Part shown: positions 15,913 through 24,640 of the stretch, piece by piece | Layout of the letters: each line of letters starts with the position of its first letter | Numbering within the stretch: the first letter of the stretch is position 1 | Origin: MKUN01 sp964481425 | GTDB taxonomy: Bacteria; Bacteroidota; Bacteroidia; Chitinophagales; Chitinophagaceae | Length of the DNA stretch: 64,000 bases | Reading direction: 5' to 3' | Assembly (NCBI GenBank): GCA_964481425.1 | Contig: CAYZTM010000013.1 | Coordinates: 1-64,000 of the forward strand | The notes under the pieces: model-generated | What the model was told of the DNA's origin: nothing | The model's database searches: none | What the model saw: the letters and a program-made list of their open reading frames with translations, nothing else | Translations under genes and position numbers: made by a program

Positions 15913-16947
15913 CTACCACGTTGATGATAAATAGTTTTTAGATTTCTCTTCCTTAACTGGGTTTCGATTTTTGTTTTCAATTGGATTGAAGACCGCTTCT
16001 TCTTGTAGTAGATAGTTTATCAAATCATATGAAATAGCGACTCCAAGCGCTTGTCGCATTTTGATCAGAATTTTTCCAATGTCTATCATTTGGTTTAACC
16101 AGATTACGGCTTCTTCAATTGTAATTACTAGGCTTGGAGGGTCAAAATGCATAAAGTGATTCCTTAATTCTCGAAGACTATCTAAACTTTTTCTTTCTTT
16201 TTCAATATTTAAATTGTTGCCTGTTATCAAGTGTACCCATCCGATTTTGTCATTAAGACGCCTTCCATGCCTTTCTTTCAGCTTTTCCTTATCGAATTTC
16301 CAACCCGGTAAAGGGTCATATTCTGCTTTCACATAAAGTTGATTAAATGCAATGTCCAATAGTGAAATAGAATCGCTTATCAGATTCCGCAAATCAAAAA
16401 TCCAATCATCCGTTAATGATAAATTCGAATTTTGAATTAGTTCAGTTCTTTTTCTAATTGTTCTTTGGATTAACTGAGGCTGTATTGTTGTGTACAATCG
16501 TCCCTCTCTGTTTAGCAGTGGCTTAATAGGATAGTTTTCTCCAAAATGATGTTTTTGTAAATCGCCACTGGCTATACCTAATTCACCAGTTTTATCACCC
16601 ACATAAAAATCCATGAGCATGCCAGTAGAATCATCCATCCAGTGACAATTATAGTCTGGTAGCGCAAGTAAGAATGGGTCAAATGAATTGTTGGCTCTTA
16701 TATGCTCCGATAGAACTAAGTAGTTAATTGGTTTGCTTATCCTTTTTCTACCTGGGGGAAATTCATAATTTAGATTCCACGTTTTCTTTTCTTTTCTCCA
16801 TTTCTTAAGCGATGTGTGTATGCCTGGTAGAAATTGATAGATAGCCAATGTCGCTGCTTCTGTGATTGCCCCATTTACAGGTTTACCTGTGGTTTTTATA
16901 AAGTGGTGATCTAAATCTGAAAACTTCCTTAATTCTATTGTATACAT
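15913..16947 (-). CDS. Unknown protein with HEPN-like Rx4H motif
   Basis: A 344-residue cytoplasmic protein that I cannot place in a family. The C-terminal third is helical and contains LRELRNHFMHFDP, in which R262-N263-x3-H267 fits the R-x4-6-H active-site pattern of HEPN ribonuclease domains, followed by a helix EEAVIWLNQMIDIGK. The N-terminal two thirds are mixed with many aromatic residues (for example NCHWMDDSTGMLMDFYVGD). AT-rich composition sets it apart from valS next door. It ends in the accessory stretch shared with the HNH gene. HEPN proteins often act in abortive infection or toxin-antitoxin systems; here that is a hypothesis resting on one motif. Confidence 0.6.
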   Translation of the reverse strand: MYTIELRKFSDLDHHFIKTTGKPVNGAITEAATLAIYQFLPGIHTSLKKWRKEKKTWNLNYEFPPGRKRISKPINYLVLSEHIRANNSFDPFLLALPDYNCHWMDDSTGMLMDFYVGDKTGELGIASGDLQKHHFGENYPIKPLLNREGRLYTTIQPQLIQRTIRKRTELIQNSNLSLTDDWIFDLRNLISDSISLLDIAFNQLYVKAEYDPLPGWKFDKEKLKERHGRRLNDKIGWVHLITGNNLNIEKERKSLDSLRELRNHFMHFDPPSLVITIEEAVIWLNQMIDIGKILIKMRQALGVAISYDLINYLLQEEAVFNPIENKNRNPVKEEKSKNYLSSTW

Positions 16948-17057
16948 CGGTTTAATTTTTTTGAGATTGAATAGGGATACTGAAAATTAATAATTCATAA
17001 CGAAAGATAATCATATATGGGCGCCAATTTTAGTATAATGTTGGATGTCTATGAGGC

Positions 17058-17085
17058 TTTGAGCAATTATTATCAATTATCTTTG
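17058..17085 (+). promoter_or_regulatory. Bacteroidota promoter for valS
   Basis: TTTG at 17058-17061, 16-nt spacer, TATCTTTG at 17078-17085. Predicted transcript start near 17090, giving a leader of about 28 nt before ATG 17118. Confidence 0.75.
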
Positions 17086-17117
17086 CAAACCTTATAACGA
17101 AGTACTATAATAAAACA

Positions 17118-19757
17118 ATGGAATTAGCTAAGAACTTTCGACACAGGGAGGCTGAGCAGCACTGGTATGAGCATTGGAACAATTCGGGATACTTTAAGAG
17201 TGTGCCCGATGAACGTCCGCCTTATACCGTGGTCATTCCGCCGCCCAATGTAACAGGTGTGCTGCACATGGGCCATGCGCTCAACGATACCGTGCAGGAT
17301 ATACTGCTGCGCCGTGCTAAGATGCTTGGCTACAATACCTGCTGGGTGCCCGGCACCGACCATGCCTCCATAGCTACCGAGGCCAAGGTAGTGGGCATGC
17401 TGCGCGATAAGGGCATCGATAAAAAGAGCCTCAGCCGGGAAAAATTTCTCGAGTATGCCTGGGAGTGGAAGGAGAAGTACGGCGGCATCATTCTGCAACA
17501 GCTCAAAAAGCTGGGCTGCGCGCTCGACTGGGACCGCACTGCCTTCACTATGGACGAGAATTATTATGCTGCCGTTATCCGTGTGTTCAATGAGCTATAT
17601 AACAAGGGCTATATCTACCGCGGGGTGAAGATGATCAACTGGGACCCTAAAGCCAAGACAGCTCTGAGCGATGAGGAGGTGATCTACAAGCCTACCAACT
17701 CTAAGCTGTACTATGTACGTTACAAGCTCGATACGGATAAGGAAGAATACATCACCATAGCCACGGTACGCCCCGAGACCATACTGGGCGATACCGCCAT
17801 CTGTGTGCACCCCGACGACCCGCGCTATGCGCATCTAAAGGGGGCCTATGCATTCGTGCCGCTTATCAATAGGCGCATACCCATCATATTCGACGACTAT
17901 ATAGATATCGAATTCGGTACGGGTGCGCTGAAGGTAACGCCTGCACACGATATCAATGACTACAACCTTGGCCTGAAGCACAAGCTGCCCGTAGTGGACA
18001 CGCTGAACGAGGACGGCACCATGAGCCCCGCTGCGCAATTGTATGTGGGCGAGGACAGGTTTGCTGTGCGCAAAAAGATAGTGGAAGACCTGCGCACTGC
18101 CGGCAACCTCGTAAAAGAAGAGGAGTACAGCAACCAGGTGGGCTATAGCGAGCGCACCAGCGAGGTGATAGAGCCGCGCCTGAGCATGCAGTGGTGGTGC
18201 AATATGCAGGAGATGGCAAGGCCTGCCCTGGAGAAGGTGATGGACGATACCATAGAGTTTCACCCCGCGAAGTTCAAGAACCTGTACCGGCACTGGATGG
18301 AGAACATCAAGGACTGGTGCATCAGCCGCCAGCTCTGGTGGGGCCAGCGCATACCTGCCTGGTACGATAGCGAGGGCGATATGTACGTGGCGCAGGATGC
18401 GGCACAGGCACAGGAAAAATACTTTGCTGCCAAGCCCATACTGGCAGAAAAGGAACCTGTACTGAGGCAGGACGAGGATGTGCTCGATACCTGGTTCAGC
18501 AGTTGGTTATGGCCCATGGAGGTGTTCGACTGGAACAGGAACCCCGGCAACCCCGACCTTAAATATTATTACCCCACCAATACACTGGTTACCGCACCCG
18601 AGATCATTTTCTTTTGGGTAGCGCGTATGATCATGGCAGGCTACGAGTTCATGGACCAGAAGCCTTTTGACAAGGTGTATTTCACAGGTATAGTGCGCGA
18701 TAAGCAGGGCCGCAAGATGAGTAAGAGCCTCGGCAATTCGCCCGACCTGCTGCAGTTAATAGATGACTTTGGCGCGGATGCGGTACGCTTCAGCGTAATG
18801 ATATCGAGCCCTGCGGGTAACGACCTGCTTTGGGACGAAAGCCAGTTGGAACAGGGCCGCAACTTCTGCAACAAGATGTGGAATGCCCTGAAGTTGGTAA
18901 AGGGCTGGGAAGGCCGTGTGCTCGACAATGTGGAGGATACCAATGTACGTTTCGCCATCGACTGGATGGAACAAAGACTGAACGTAGTATCTGCCGAGAT
19001 TACCGAACTGTTCAAGGACTTCCGCCTGAGCGAAGGGCTGAAGACCATCTATTCGTTGATATGGAATGATTTCTGCTCCTGGTACCTGGAATGGGTGAAG
19101 CCTGCTATGGATGCGCCTGTATCGCAACATGTTTATGAGCGCACCATCGCCATTTATGAAAGGTTGCTGCAACTGCTGCATCCGTATATGCCCTTCATTA
19201 CGGAGGAGATGTACCACCTGATGCGTGAACGTAGCGCTGGTGATGATCTTATATTAAAACCTCTTGAAGGCGCCACCGAGGCTGATAAAGAGGTGCTGAA
19301 ATATGGCGATATGCTGCAGGAGCTCATTACAGCCATACGTGATACCCGCAACAAGAACCAGTTAAAACCGAAGGACAGCATCAGCTTATGGATAGATACA
19401 CAGCACCATGCATTCTACGAGGCTACACAGGCCATACTTACCCGGCAGGTGAACGCCGAGCATATAGGCTTTACCGGTGAGGCTAAACAAGGCTGCATAG
19501 CGATCGTAGTGCAGACCGATAAGCTGTATATCGAAGCAAAGGCAGCAGCGGGTATGGACACAGGTGTACAGAAAGAGGCTTTGCAAAAAGACCTCGATTA
19601 CCTGAAGGGCTTCCTGCAGAGCGTGGAGAAGAAGCTGGGTAATGAGAAGTTTGTAGCCAATGCCAAGCCGGAGGTGATAGCCAACGAGCAGAAGAAGAAA
19701 GACGATGCACTGGCCAAAATAAAGACGATAGAGGAGAGCCTCGCTTTGATGAGTTAA
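17118..19757 (+). CDS. valS: Valine--tRNA ligase
   Basis: Class Ia synthetase that charges tRNA-Val and hydrolyses mischarged Thr-tRNA-Val. Length 879 residues is typical. HMGH (HIGH motif) at 50-53 after PPPNVTGVL, the CP1 editing domain in the 200-370 region (TVRPETILGDTAICVHP), KMSKS at 533-537 in GRKMSKSLGNSPD, then the anticodon-binding helical domain and a C-terminal coiled-coil arm (about 810-879, DLDYLKGFLQSVEKKLGNEK). A consensus promoter lies 33 nt upstream. It appears to be transcribed alone. Confidence 0.98.
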   Translation: MELAKNFRHREAEQHWYEHWNNSGYFKSVPDERPPYTVVIPPPNVTGVLHMGHALNDTVQDILLRRAKMLGYNTCWVPGTDHASIATEAKVVGMLRDKGIDKKSLSREKFLEYAWEWKEKYGGIILQQLKKLGCALDWDRTAFTMDENYYAAVIRVFNELYNKGYIYRGVKMINWDPKAKTALSDEEVIYKPTNSKLYYVRYKLDTDKEEYITIATVRPETILGDTAICVHPDDPRYAHLKGAYAFVPLINRRIPIIFDDYIDIEFGTGALKVTPAHDINDYNLGLKHKLPVVDTLNEDGTMSPAAQLYVGEDRFAVRKKIVEDLRTAGNLVKEEEYSNQVGYSERTSEVIEPRLSMQWWCNMQEMARPALEKVMDDTIEFHPAKFKNLYRHWMENIKDWCISRQLWWGQRIPAWYDSEGDMYVAQDAAQAQEKYFAAKPILAEKEPVLRQDEDVLDTWFSSWLWPMEVFDWNRNPGNPDLKYYYPTNTLVTAPEIIFFWVARMIMAGYEFMDQKPFDKVYFTGIVRDKQGRKMSKSLGNSPDLLQLIDDFGADAVRFSVMISSPAGNDLLWDESQLEQGRNFCNKMWNALKLVKGWEGRVLDNVEDTNVRFAIDWMEQRLNVVSAEITELFKDFRLSEGLKTIYSLIWNDFCSWYLEWVKPAMDAPVSQHVYERTIAIYERLLQLLHPYMPFITEEMYHLMRERSAGDDLILKPLEGATEADKEVLKYGDMLQELITAIRDTRNKNQLKPKDSISLWIDTQHHAFYEATQAILTRQVNAEHIGFTGEAKQGCIAIVVQTDKLYIEAKAAAGMDTGVQKEALQKDLDYLKGFLQSVEKKLGNEKFVANAKPEVIANEQKKKDDALAKIKTIEESLALMS

Positions 19758-19872
19758 GGACTGGCCCTATATGCATTGCCGGCTGATAAGTTTGGTGGTT
19801 ATGTATAAAATATTTTTGCAGGCTGTGAGTTTATTATTGTTTTAACTTTTTGCTTGCTATATTTAAGGTTTG

Positions 19873-20370
19873 ATGTTGCGTACGGGAAATATCATATTGG
19901 TAGGACTGCTGCTCTGCTTTGCCGCAGGGCTCAGCGCGCAGGGGGTGAAGAAACCCGATGACGGCAAGAAGCCTGCAAAGAAAGATACTTCCTCGGTGCC
20001 TTACATACCCGTTTACCTCGGGCATTCCGATAAGAAAGGTGGCTTCATCTCTAAAGAGGATTTCGACCGATTGCTGAAAGAAGGTATCTCCTCACGCGAT
20101 TCGTCAGGGAACGATTTCAATATTGTTGGCTTTACTTTCTCCTACGTACGCCGCAACCTCTACGAGGATTCTGTGGGTAACCTGATGATCGTGCCCGATT
20201 ACCTGTCTGAATATTGTCCCGGCGATACGCTTACCCCCGATGTGAAGAACAATATCTTCTACATGACCAAACAGAACGATACGGCCTACTTCGATGATAT
20301 TTTGCTGCGCCGCCGGAAAGACGGGATGGGCGCCTATGGTAAAGGCATGAAGTTCATTCTCACCAGGTAA
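19873..20370 (+). CDS. Exported protein of unknown function
   Basis: A 165-residue protein starting MLRTGNIILVGLLLCFAAGL, a signal peptide cut after LSAQ. A TTG three bases earlier is a possible but less likely start. The mature part begins with a Lys/Asp-rich linker and then a compact domain containing NIVGFTFSYVRRNLYEDSVG and a DTAYFDDILLRRRKDG stretch. The phrase shape (a presented value followed by an internal order of charged turns) weakly recalls the last domain of gliding protein GldM, but the match is too thin to name. Its 3' end is 3 nt from the convergent arginase gene. Confidence 0.7.
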   Translation: MLRTGNIILVGLLLCFAAGLSAQGVKKPDDGKKPAKKDTSSVPYIPVYLGHSDKKGGFISKEDFDRLLKEGISSRDSSGNDFNIVGFTFSYVRRNLYEDSVGNLMIVPDYLSEYCPGDTLTPDVKNNIFYMTKQNDTAYFDDILLRRRKDGMGAYGKGMKFILTR

Positions 20371-20373
20371 AAC

Positions 20374-21321
20374 TTAGTTCATCAGCAGCAGGTTCACGCT
20401 GCGCTGCAGTATGTTGAAGGCTATCTCCGCCATCATGTTCTCCTTGTCCAGTGTTGGGTTCACCTCGGTCACCTCGAAGCAGCATATTTTGTGGTTCTGC
20501 ATGATAGAGGCTAGCATATCCTCCACCTCTTTCTCCTTCAGGCCATTGCTTACCGGTGTGCCGGTGCCGCGTGATATGGAGCTGTCGAGGCTATCCACAT
20601 CGAAGGATACATAGATGTCGTCGCAGGAGCTTAGGTGCATCATGGCTTGCCGCACGATATTCTCCACGCCTTTGCGGCGCACTTCCTGCACGGTGATGAC
20701 CTTCATGCCGTACTTCTTGATCAGGTATTCCTCTTCCTTCTCATAGTCCCTGAGGCCGATGAATACGATGTCCTCCGGGCTGATCTTAGGCTGTATCTTG
20801 CCTATGTTCTTCAGCTTGTTCCAGAGTTCTATGGTCTGCGGGTCGGGGTTGTGTACCTGGTTCTCTATGTTGTCCTCGCCGAGGGCGGTTGCCAGGGGCA
20901 TACCATGCATATTGCCCGATGGAGTGGTATAGGGGGAGTGCATATCGGCATGGGCATCTATCCATATCACGCCCAGCCTGTTCTTTGGCTTGGCTATGCG
21001 GATACCGGCAATAGTGCCCCCTGCCGTACTATGATCGCCGGCCAGCACCAGTGGGAACAGCCCCGACTTAAGCGTTTCTGCTACCGCCTTGGATACTCGT
21101 TCATACATAGTGAGCACACCCTGTATGCGCTTGGCATAAGGTGAGGCAACAGGTTCGTACAGCAGCCGGTTCTCGTTCTCCACTACCTCGGAGGGAAAGT
21201 TCACAAAAAAACTGCTCATAAAGTCGAGAGCAGCGATACGGATAGCGTCGATACCGAGGCTGGCGCCACGGGTACCCGCACCTATCTCAGACCTTACTTC
21301 TATGAGCTTTATGTTACGCAT
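20374..21321 (-). CDS. rocF: Arginase / ureohydrolase family protein
   Basis: Hydrolyses L-arginine to ornithine and urea with a binuclear manganese centre. All metal ligands are visible: H97 in GDHS, D122-x-H124-x-D126 in IDAHADMH, and D241-x-D243 in SFDVDSLD. SGNMHGMPLA and EVNP motifs are also present. Length 315 residues fits arginase. Agmatinase or formiminoglutamase activity cannot be excluded by sequence reading alone. A -7 box lies 7 nt upstream of the start codon, so the leader would be very short. No other arginine catabolism genes are adjacent. Confidence 0.85.
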   Translation of the reverse strand: MRNIKLIEVRSEIGAGTRGASLGIDAIRIAALDFMSSFFVNFPSEVVENENRLLYEPVASPYAKRIQGVLTMYERVSKAVAETLKSGLFPLVLAGDHSTAGGTIAGIRIAKPKNRLGVIWIDAHADMHSPYTTPSGNMHGMPLATALGEDNIENQVHNPDPQTIELWNKLKNIGKIQPKISPEDIVFIGLRDYEKEEEYLIKKYGMKVITVQEVRRKGVENIVRQAMMHLSSCDDIYVSFDVDSLDSSISRGTGTPVSNGLKEKEVEDMLASIMQNHKICCFEVTEVNPTLDKENMMAEIAFNILQRSVNLLLMN

Positions 21322-21328
21322 ATGGCTC

Positions 21329-21336
21329 CAAAGGTA
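21329..21336 (-). promoter_or_regulatory. -7 box (TACCTTTG) for the arginase gene
   Basis: Minus-strand TACCTTTG ends 7 nt before the ATG at 21321, predicting a leader of only a few bases. No good -33 TTG was seen at the expected distance, so this is tentative. Confidence 0.5.
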
Positions 21337-21377
21337 TTAAAAGCTAAGGGCTTATACAAAAACGCATTATCGTATAC

Positions 21378-23789
21378 TCAGAACGGATAACCTATGGCAA
21401 TGTTCAGCACAATATTATGTGCGCGCCAGTTGCTGTTATCAAAAGCTATCTCGTTGAAGACCCAGCCCCCGTTGCCATTGAAGATGTAGGGTTTCTTGAC
21501 CGGGAAGGCCGCATCGAGGCGCAGAACGAAGAAGCCGGCTATGTCCATCCGGACACCCGCGCCGGTGCTGACGGCAATATCCTGCCCAAGTGTGCTGAAT
21601 GCGAACTCGCCACCCGGCAGGTCCACACTTTTGCGGGCCAGCCATATATTACCGGCGTCGGCAAACAGGGCGCCGTTGAGCTTGATGGCCCCTGTGAAAA
21701 GTTGTAGTATGTCGAAGCGGTATTCGCCGTTCATCTCCAGTTTGATATCGCCCGTACGGTCCACGAACCCGCTGGTACTGGCCAGGCCCGATGAGTCGCT
21801 GCCGGGGCCAAGGGTGCGTATGCGCCAGCCACGGATGCTGTATGCGCCCCCTGCATAGTATTGCTTGATATAGGGTAGTGTGTTCGACTTGTCGTAAGGT
21901 ATGCCCACACCGCCATTAAAGCGGAAGGCCACGGTTGAGTGCCTGCGTTTGAAATAATGCCGGGCATCTACATCGTATTTGGTGTATTGCGCGTAGGTAA
22001 CACCGAGCGAAGGGACGACGCTGTTAAGCCCCAGCATAAGGCCACCCGCCTCCTCGAAAGAGAGGCGAACATAAGAGTAGGAGCCACCCTTCTGTTTCTC
22101 CTGGTCGGAGTAAGTAAATGCCACATTCTCGCCCTCGATGAATGTGGGGTTATAACTGTTCTTCAGGAAGTCGTTGGCATCGAGGCGGGCCTGGAAAGAG
22201 TCGGAGGTATAGGGCCTGCGAATGATGTTGGCAAATGCAGGTGATACGTCCCAGGTCTTCTCGCGGGTCTCGCGGAAGTTGTATATCAGGCTTGCATTGG
22301 TATTGGTAAGGGTAAAGTAATTGATGCGGTCCTGGAAATTGGTGCCGAGGCTGATGATGGAACGGGGTAGGTTGCGCTGGCTGGCATCCTTCATGCTGAA
22401 AGGCACGAGGAATTTTGGAAAATTCATGCTGGTATTGATACCATAATACCTGTTGAGCAGGGAGAAGCGGTCATATATTTTATCGGCCTTGTTCTCGTCA
22501 TAGGCTGTTTCCAGGCCACCTGTCAGTGATATGCTGAAGAGGTTAGCCCCTTTGCCAAAGTTTCGGTCACGGAAGTTGAAGCTCAGCGTATTGCCAAGGA
22601 AGTAAGTAGAACCGCTTGATACTTCGTAATTGGTAGAGAAGTCGAACTTCTTGCTGCGGTTCATGAGTATATAGCAGTTGAGTACATTGACACCGCCTAC
22701 AGTATCCTCACGGAAACGGATATTGATGGTCTGGAAGACACCCAACTCGGTGAGCTTCGATTGGGTCATCTCAAGATCGCTCTGGGCAAAGAGACGTCCA
22801 TGCTCCAGGTATATATGTTTCATTATTACCCGCGAACGCACATAATATTGATGGTAGCGAAAGGTCACATCGCCGAAATGTTTCACGATCATAGAGCTGT
22901 CGCGGAAGTCCTTACGGTCTTCGAAATCGGGCATGATGGTGATCTTGTTGATGTAGTAACGGTTGTATTCGCTGGGGTCTTCCGCGCGAATGATCATAGT
23001 GATATCGAGGGGCGGTTTTTGCGCTTTTTGTTCTTCCTCTATCGCATTAACAGCCCCGGCAAAGGGATTCTCTGCATTTTGCAGGTAGGCCTTGTTCAGG
23101 GTATCTATCACAAAGGAGATACTTTCCTGGGAGAACTTGTAGTAGCCATGGTTCCTGAGCAGGGTGGTAATGCGGCTGCGCTCCGCCTCCAGCAGCGACA
23201 TGGAAAACTCCTTGCCCTTCACCAGCTCGGTCTCTTTATTATTGTCCTTAATAATAGCAGTAATAGCCGAATCGTCTATGTCGAGGTCCACTTTATCAAT
23301 AGCATAGTTGATGCCGGCGTCCACATCGTAGGTTACGTAGGCTTTTTTCTTTTTGAATTTAGTGGTATCGTCCACCTGCGCATAGAAGTAGCCCTGGTTC
23401 ACCATATAGCTCTTCATATTCTGCTTACTGCGCCTAAGTGTAGTGCTGTCATACACCACCGGTTTCTCTACCGTCTTCGACTTTATCTGGTAATTGGTGG
23501 AATCCTTTTCGTATTTCGTGTACCGCAGGTTATAGAGCCAAACCTTGTAAGGCCAGCCCAAAAAGTTGTATTTATTAGGCTTTTGGACAATGATGCGTGC
23601 CAGGTTGTCTTTTATCTCTGCCTTGCGTTTTATGCGGTCAGGGGCATGTAGCTCCACCGAGTTGCGACGCAGCAGGTATTCGCCTTCTTTGAGGTGTTTG
23701 GTAGCATCGCAGGAGAAAAGCAGGGAAGACAGGAGCGCTGCAAAGGCTGCAAGCAATATCCTGTTGTGTTCTTTTCTTCTTAAGCCCAT
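21378..23789 (-). CDS. TamA/BamA-type outer membrane lipoprotein (surface antigen)
   Basis: An 803-residue protein starting MGLRRKEHNRILLAAFAALL with lipobox FSC (Cys about residue 28), so it is a lipoprotein with a POTRA-containing periplasmic region (about 30-430) and a C-terminal 16-stranded barrel ending NIVLNIAIGYPF. The barrel has YYAGGAYSIRGWR, the RGF/Y-type motif of the Omp85 superfamily. Such proteins insert or translocate outer membrane proteins; lipidated TamA-like members are common in Bacteroidota. The open frame extends to 24188, but that part overlaps the divergent methyltransferase gene and is read as noise. Only 37 nt separate the two divergent starts. Confidence 0.88.
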   Translation of the reverse strand: MGLRRKEHNRILLAAFAALLSSLLFSCDATKHLKEGEYLLRRNSVELHAPDRIKRKAEIKDNLARIIVQKPNKYNFLGWPYKVWLYNLRYTKYEKDSTNYQIKSKTVEKPVVYDSTTLRRSKQNMKSYMVNQGYFYAQVDDTTKFKKKKAYVTYDVDAGINYAIDKVDLDIDDSAITAIIKDNNKETELVKGKEFSMSLLEAERSRITTLLRNHGYYKFSQESISFVIDTLNKAYLQNAENPFAGAVNAIEEEQKAQKPPLDITMIIRAEDPSEYNRYYINKITIMPDFEDRKDFRDSSMIVKHFGDVTFRYHQYYVRSRVIMKHIYLEHGRLFAQSDLEMTQSKLTELGVFQTINIRFREDTVGGVNVLNCYILMNRSKKFDFSTNYEVSSGSTYFLGNTLSFNFRDRNFGKGANLFSISLTGGLETAYDENKADKIYDRFSLLNRYYGINTSMNFPKFLVPFSMKDASQRNLPRSIISLGTNFQDRINYFTLTNTNASLIYNFRETREKTWDVSPAFANIIRRPYTSDSFQARLDANDFLKNSYNPTFIEGENVAFTYSDQEKQKGGSYSYVRLSFEEAGGLMLGLNSVVPSLGVTYAQYTKYDVDARHYFKRRHSTVAFRFNGGVGIPYDKSNTLPYIKQYYAGGAYSIRGWRIRTLGPGSDSSGLASTSGFVDRTGDIKLEMNGEYRFDILQLFTGAIKLNGALFADAGNIWLARKSVDLPGGEFAFSTLGQDIAVSTGAGVRMDIAGFFVLRLDAAFPVKKPYIFNGNGGWVFNEIAFDNSNWRAHNIVLNIAIGYPF

Positions 23790-23811
23790 GTATTTCTCAG
23801 TGCAATTAGTA

Positions 23812-23819
23812 TAGATTTG
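23812..23819 (+). promoter_or_regulatory. -7 box (TAGATTTG) for the rRNA methyltransferase gene
   Basis: TAGATTTG ends 7 nt before ATG 23827 within the 37-nt divergent gap, implying a leader of about 3 nt or none. No clear -33 element is separable because the upstream DNA is the start of the divergent gene. Confidence 0.5.
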
Positions 23820-23826
23820 TGACCTG

Positions 23827-24564
23827 ATGTTGTCCCGGGCACAAAATAAATATATTCGGTCGTTAACGCAGCAAAAATACCGTAAAGAATACAATGTATT
23901 CCTTGCGGAGGGCGATAAGATAGCCCGTGAGTGGCTGGGCAGCGATGCGGAGATAAAGATAGTAGTGGCGCTGGAAGAATGGGCCGCACAACACACAGCG
24001 CTGATAGGCAAACACCAGGAAGCGGAACTATGCATTGTTGCGCAGCATGAACTGGAAGCCATATCGGCACTGCGTACGCCCAACCAGGTGCTACTGGTAG
24101 TAGCCACGCCCCCGCAACCGGTTGCCCCCCCGGTGAACGAATGGTGCATTGCCCTTGAAGGGATACAAGACCCCGGCAATATGGGCACTATAATACGTAT
24201 CGCGGACTGGTTCGGGATACGGCATGTGGTATGCTCGCCTGACTGTGCGGATGCCTACAACCCTAAGGTGGTACAGGCCGCTATGGGCGGACAGCTCCGG
24301 GTACAGGTGCATACGGCGGTATTGAAAGACTACCTGCAAACGGTAGCGATGCCTATACTGGCGGCCACATTAGCAGGAACTAATATATACGAGGCTGAAA
24401 GACCGAGTAGCGCTGTGCTGCTGATAGGTAATGAATCGCAGGGCTTATCGGCCGATATACTGGCTATGGCCACACAGCAACTTACCATCCCACGCAGGGG
24501 CGGGGCCGAATCGCTGAATGCCGCCGTATCGGCGGGTATATTATGTGCTTTGCTACTACGTTAA
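23827..24564 (+). CDS. SpoU/TrmH family RNA 2'-O-methyltransferase
   Basis: A 245-residue SPOUT methyltransferase acting on rRNA or tRNA ribose. N-terminal RNA-binding part: MLSRAQNKYIRSLTQQKYRK followed by FLAEGDKIARE. Catalytic trefoil-knot motifs 1-3: ALEGIQDPGNMGTIIRIADW, LLIGNESQGLS and IPRRGGAESLNAAVSAGI. It uses S-adenosylmethionine. The start fits the family N-terminus exactly. The exact target nucleotide cannot be read from the sequence. Confidence 0.92.
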   Translation: MLSRAQNKYIRSLTQQKYRKEYNVFLAEGDKIAREWLGSDAEIKIVVALEEWAAQHTALIGKHQEAELCIVAQHELEAISALRTPNQVLLVVATPPQPVAPPVNEWCIALEGIQDPGNMGTIIRIADWFGIRHVVCSPDCADAYNPKVVQAAMGGQLRVQVHTAVLKDYLQTVAMPILAATLAGTNIYEAERPSSAVLLIGNESQGLSADILAMATQQLTIPRRGGAESLNAAVSAGILCALLLR

Positions 24565-24596
24565 AAAAGGCTCAATATCATTTCTCCTTTAAACTT

Positions 24597-24613
24597 TGGC
24601 ACAGCTATTGTTT
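24597..24613 (+). promoter_or_regulatory. Sigma-54-like -24/-12 promoter candidate
   Basis: TGGCAC (24597-24602), 5 nt, then TTGTTT, giving GG-N10-GT instead of the ideal GG-N10-GC. A start about 12 nt downstream leaves a leader of roughly 20 nt before ATG 24641. Related TGGC elements precede five other exported-protein genes in the window. Confidence 0.5.
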
Positions 24614-24640
24614 CTAATAAGTATAAAAAGACCGGTCGAA

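Noticed and set aside
17124..19776. Many minus-strand frames opposite valS
   Set aside because: Shadows in a strongly biased coding region; no family features.
23790..24188. N-terminal extension of the barrel lipoprotein to 24188
   Set aside because: It overlaps the well-supported methyltransferase gene on the other strand, has unusual Ser/Cys composition and lies before the clear lipoprotein signal peptide.
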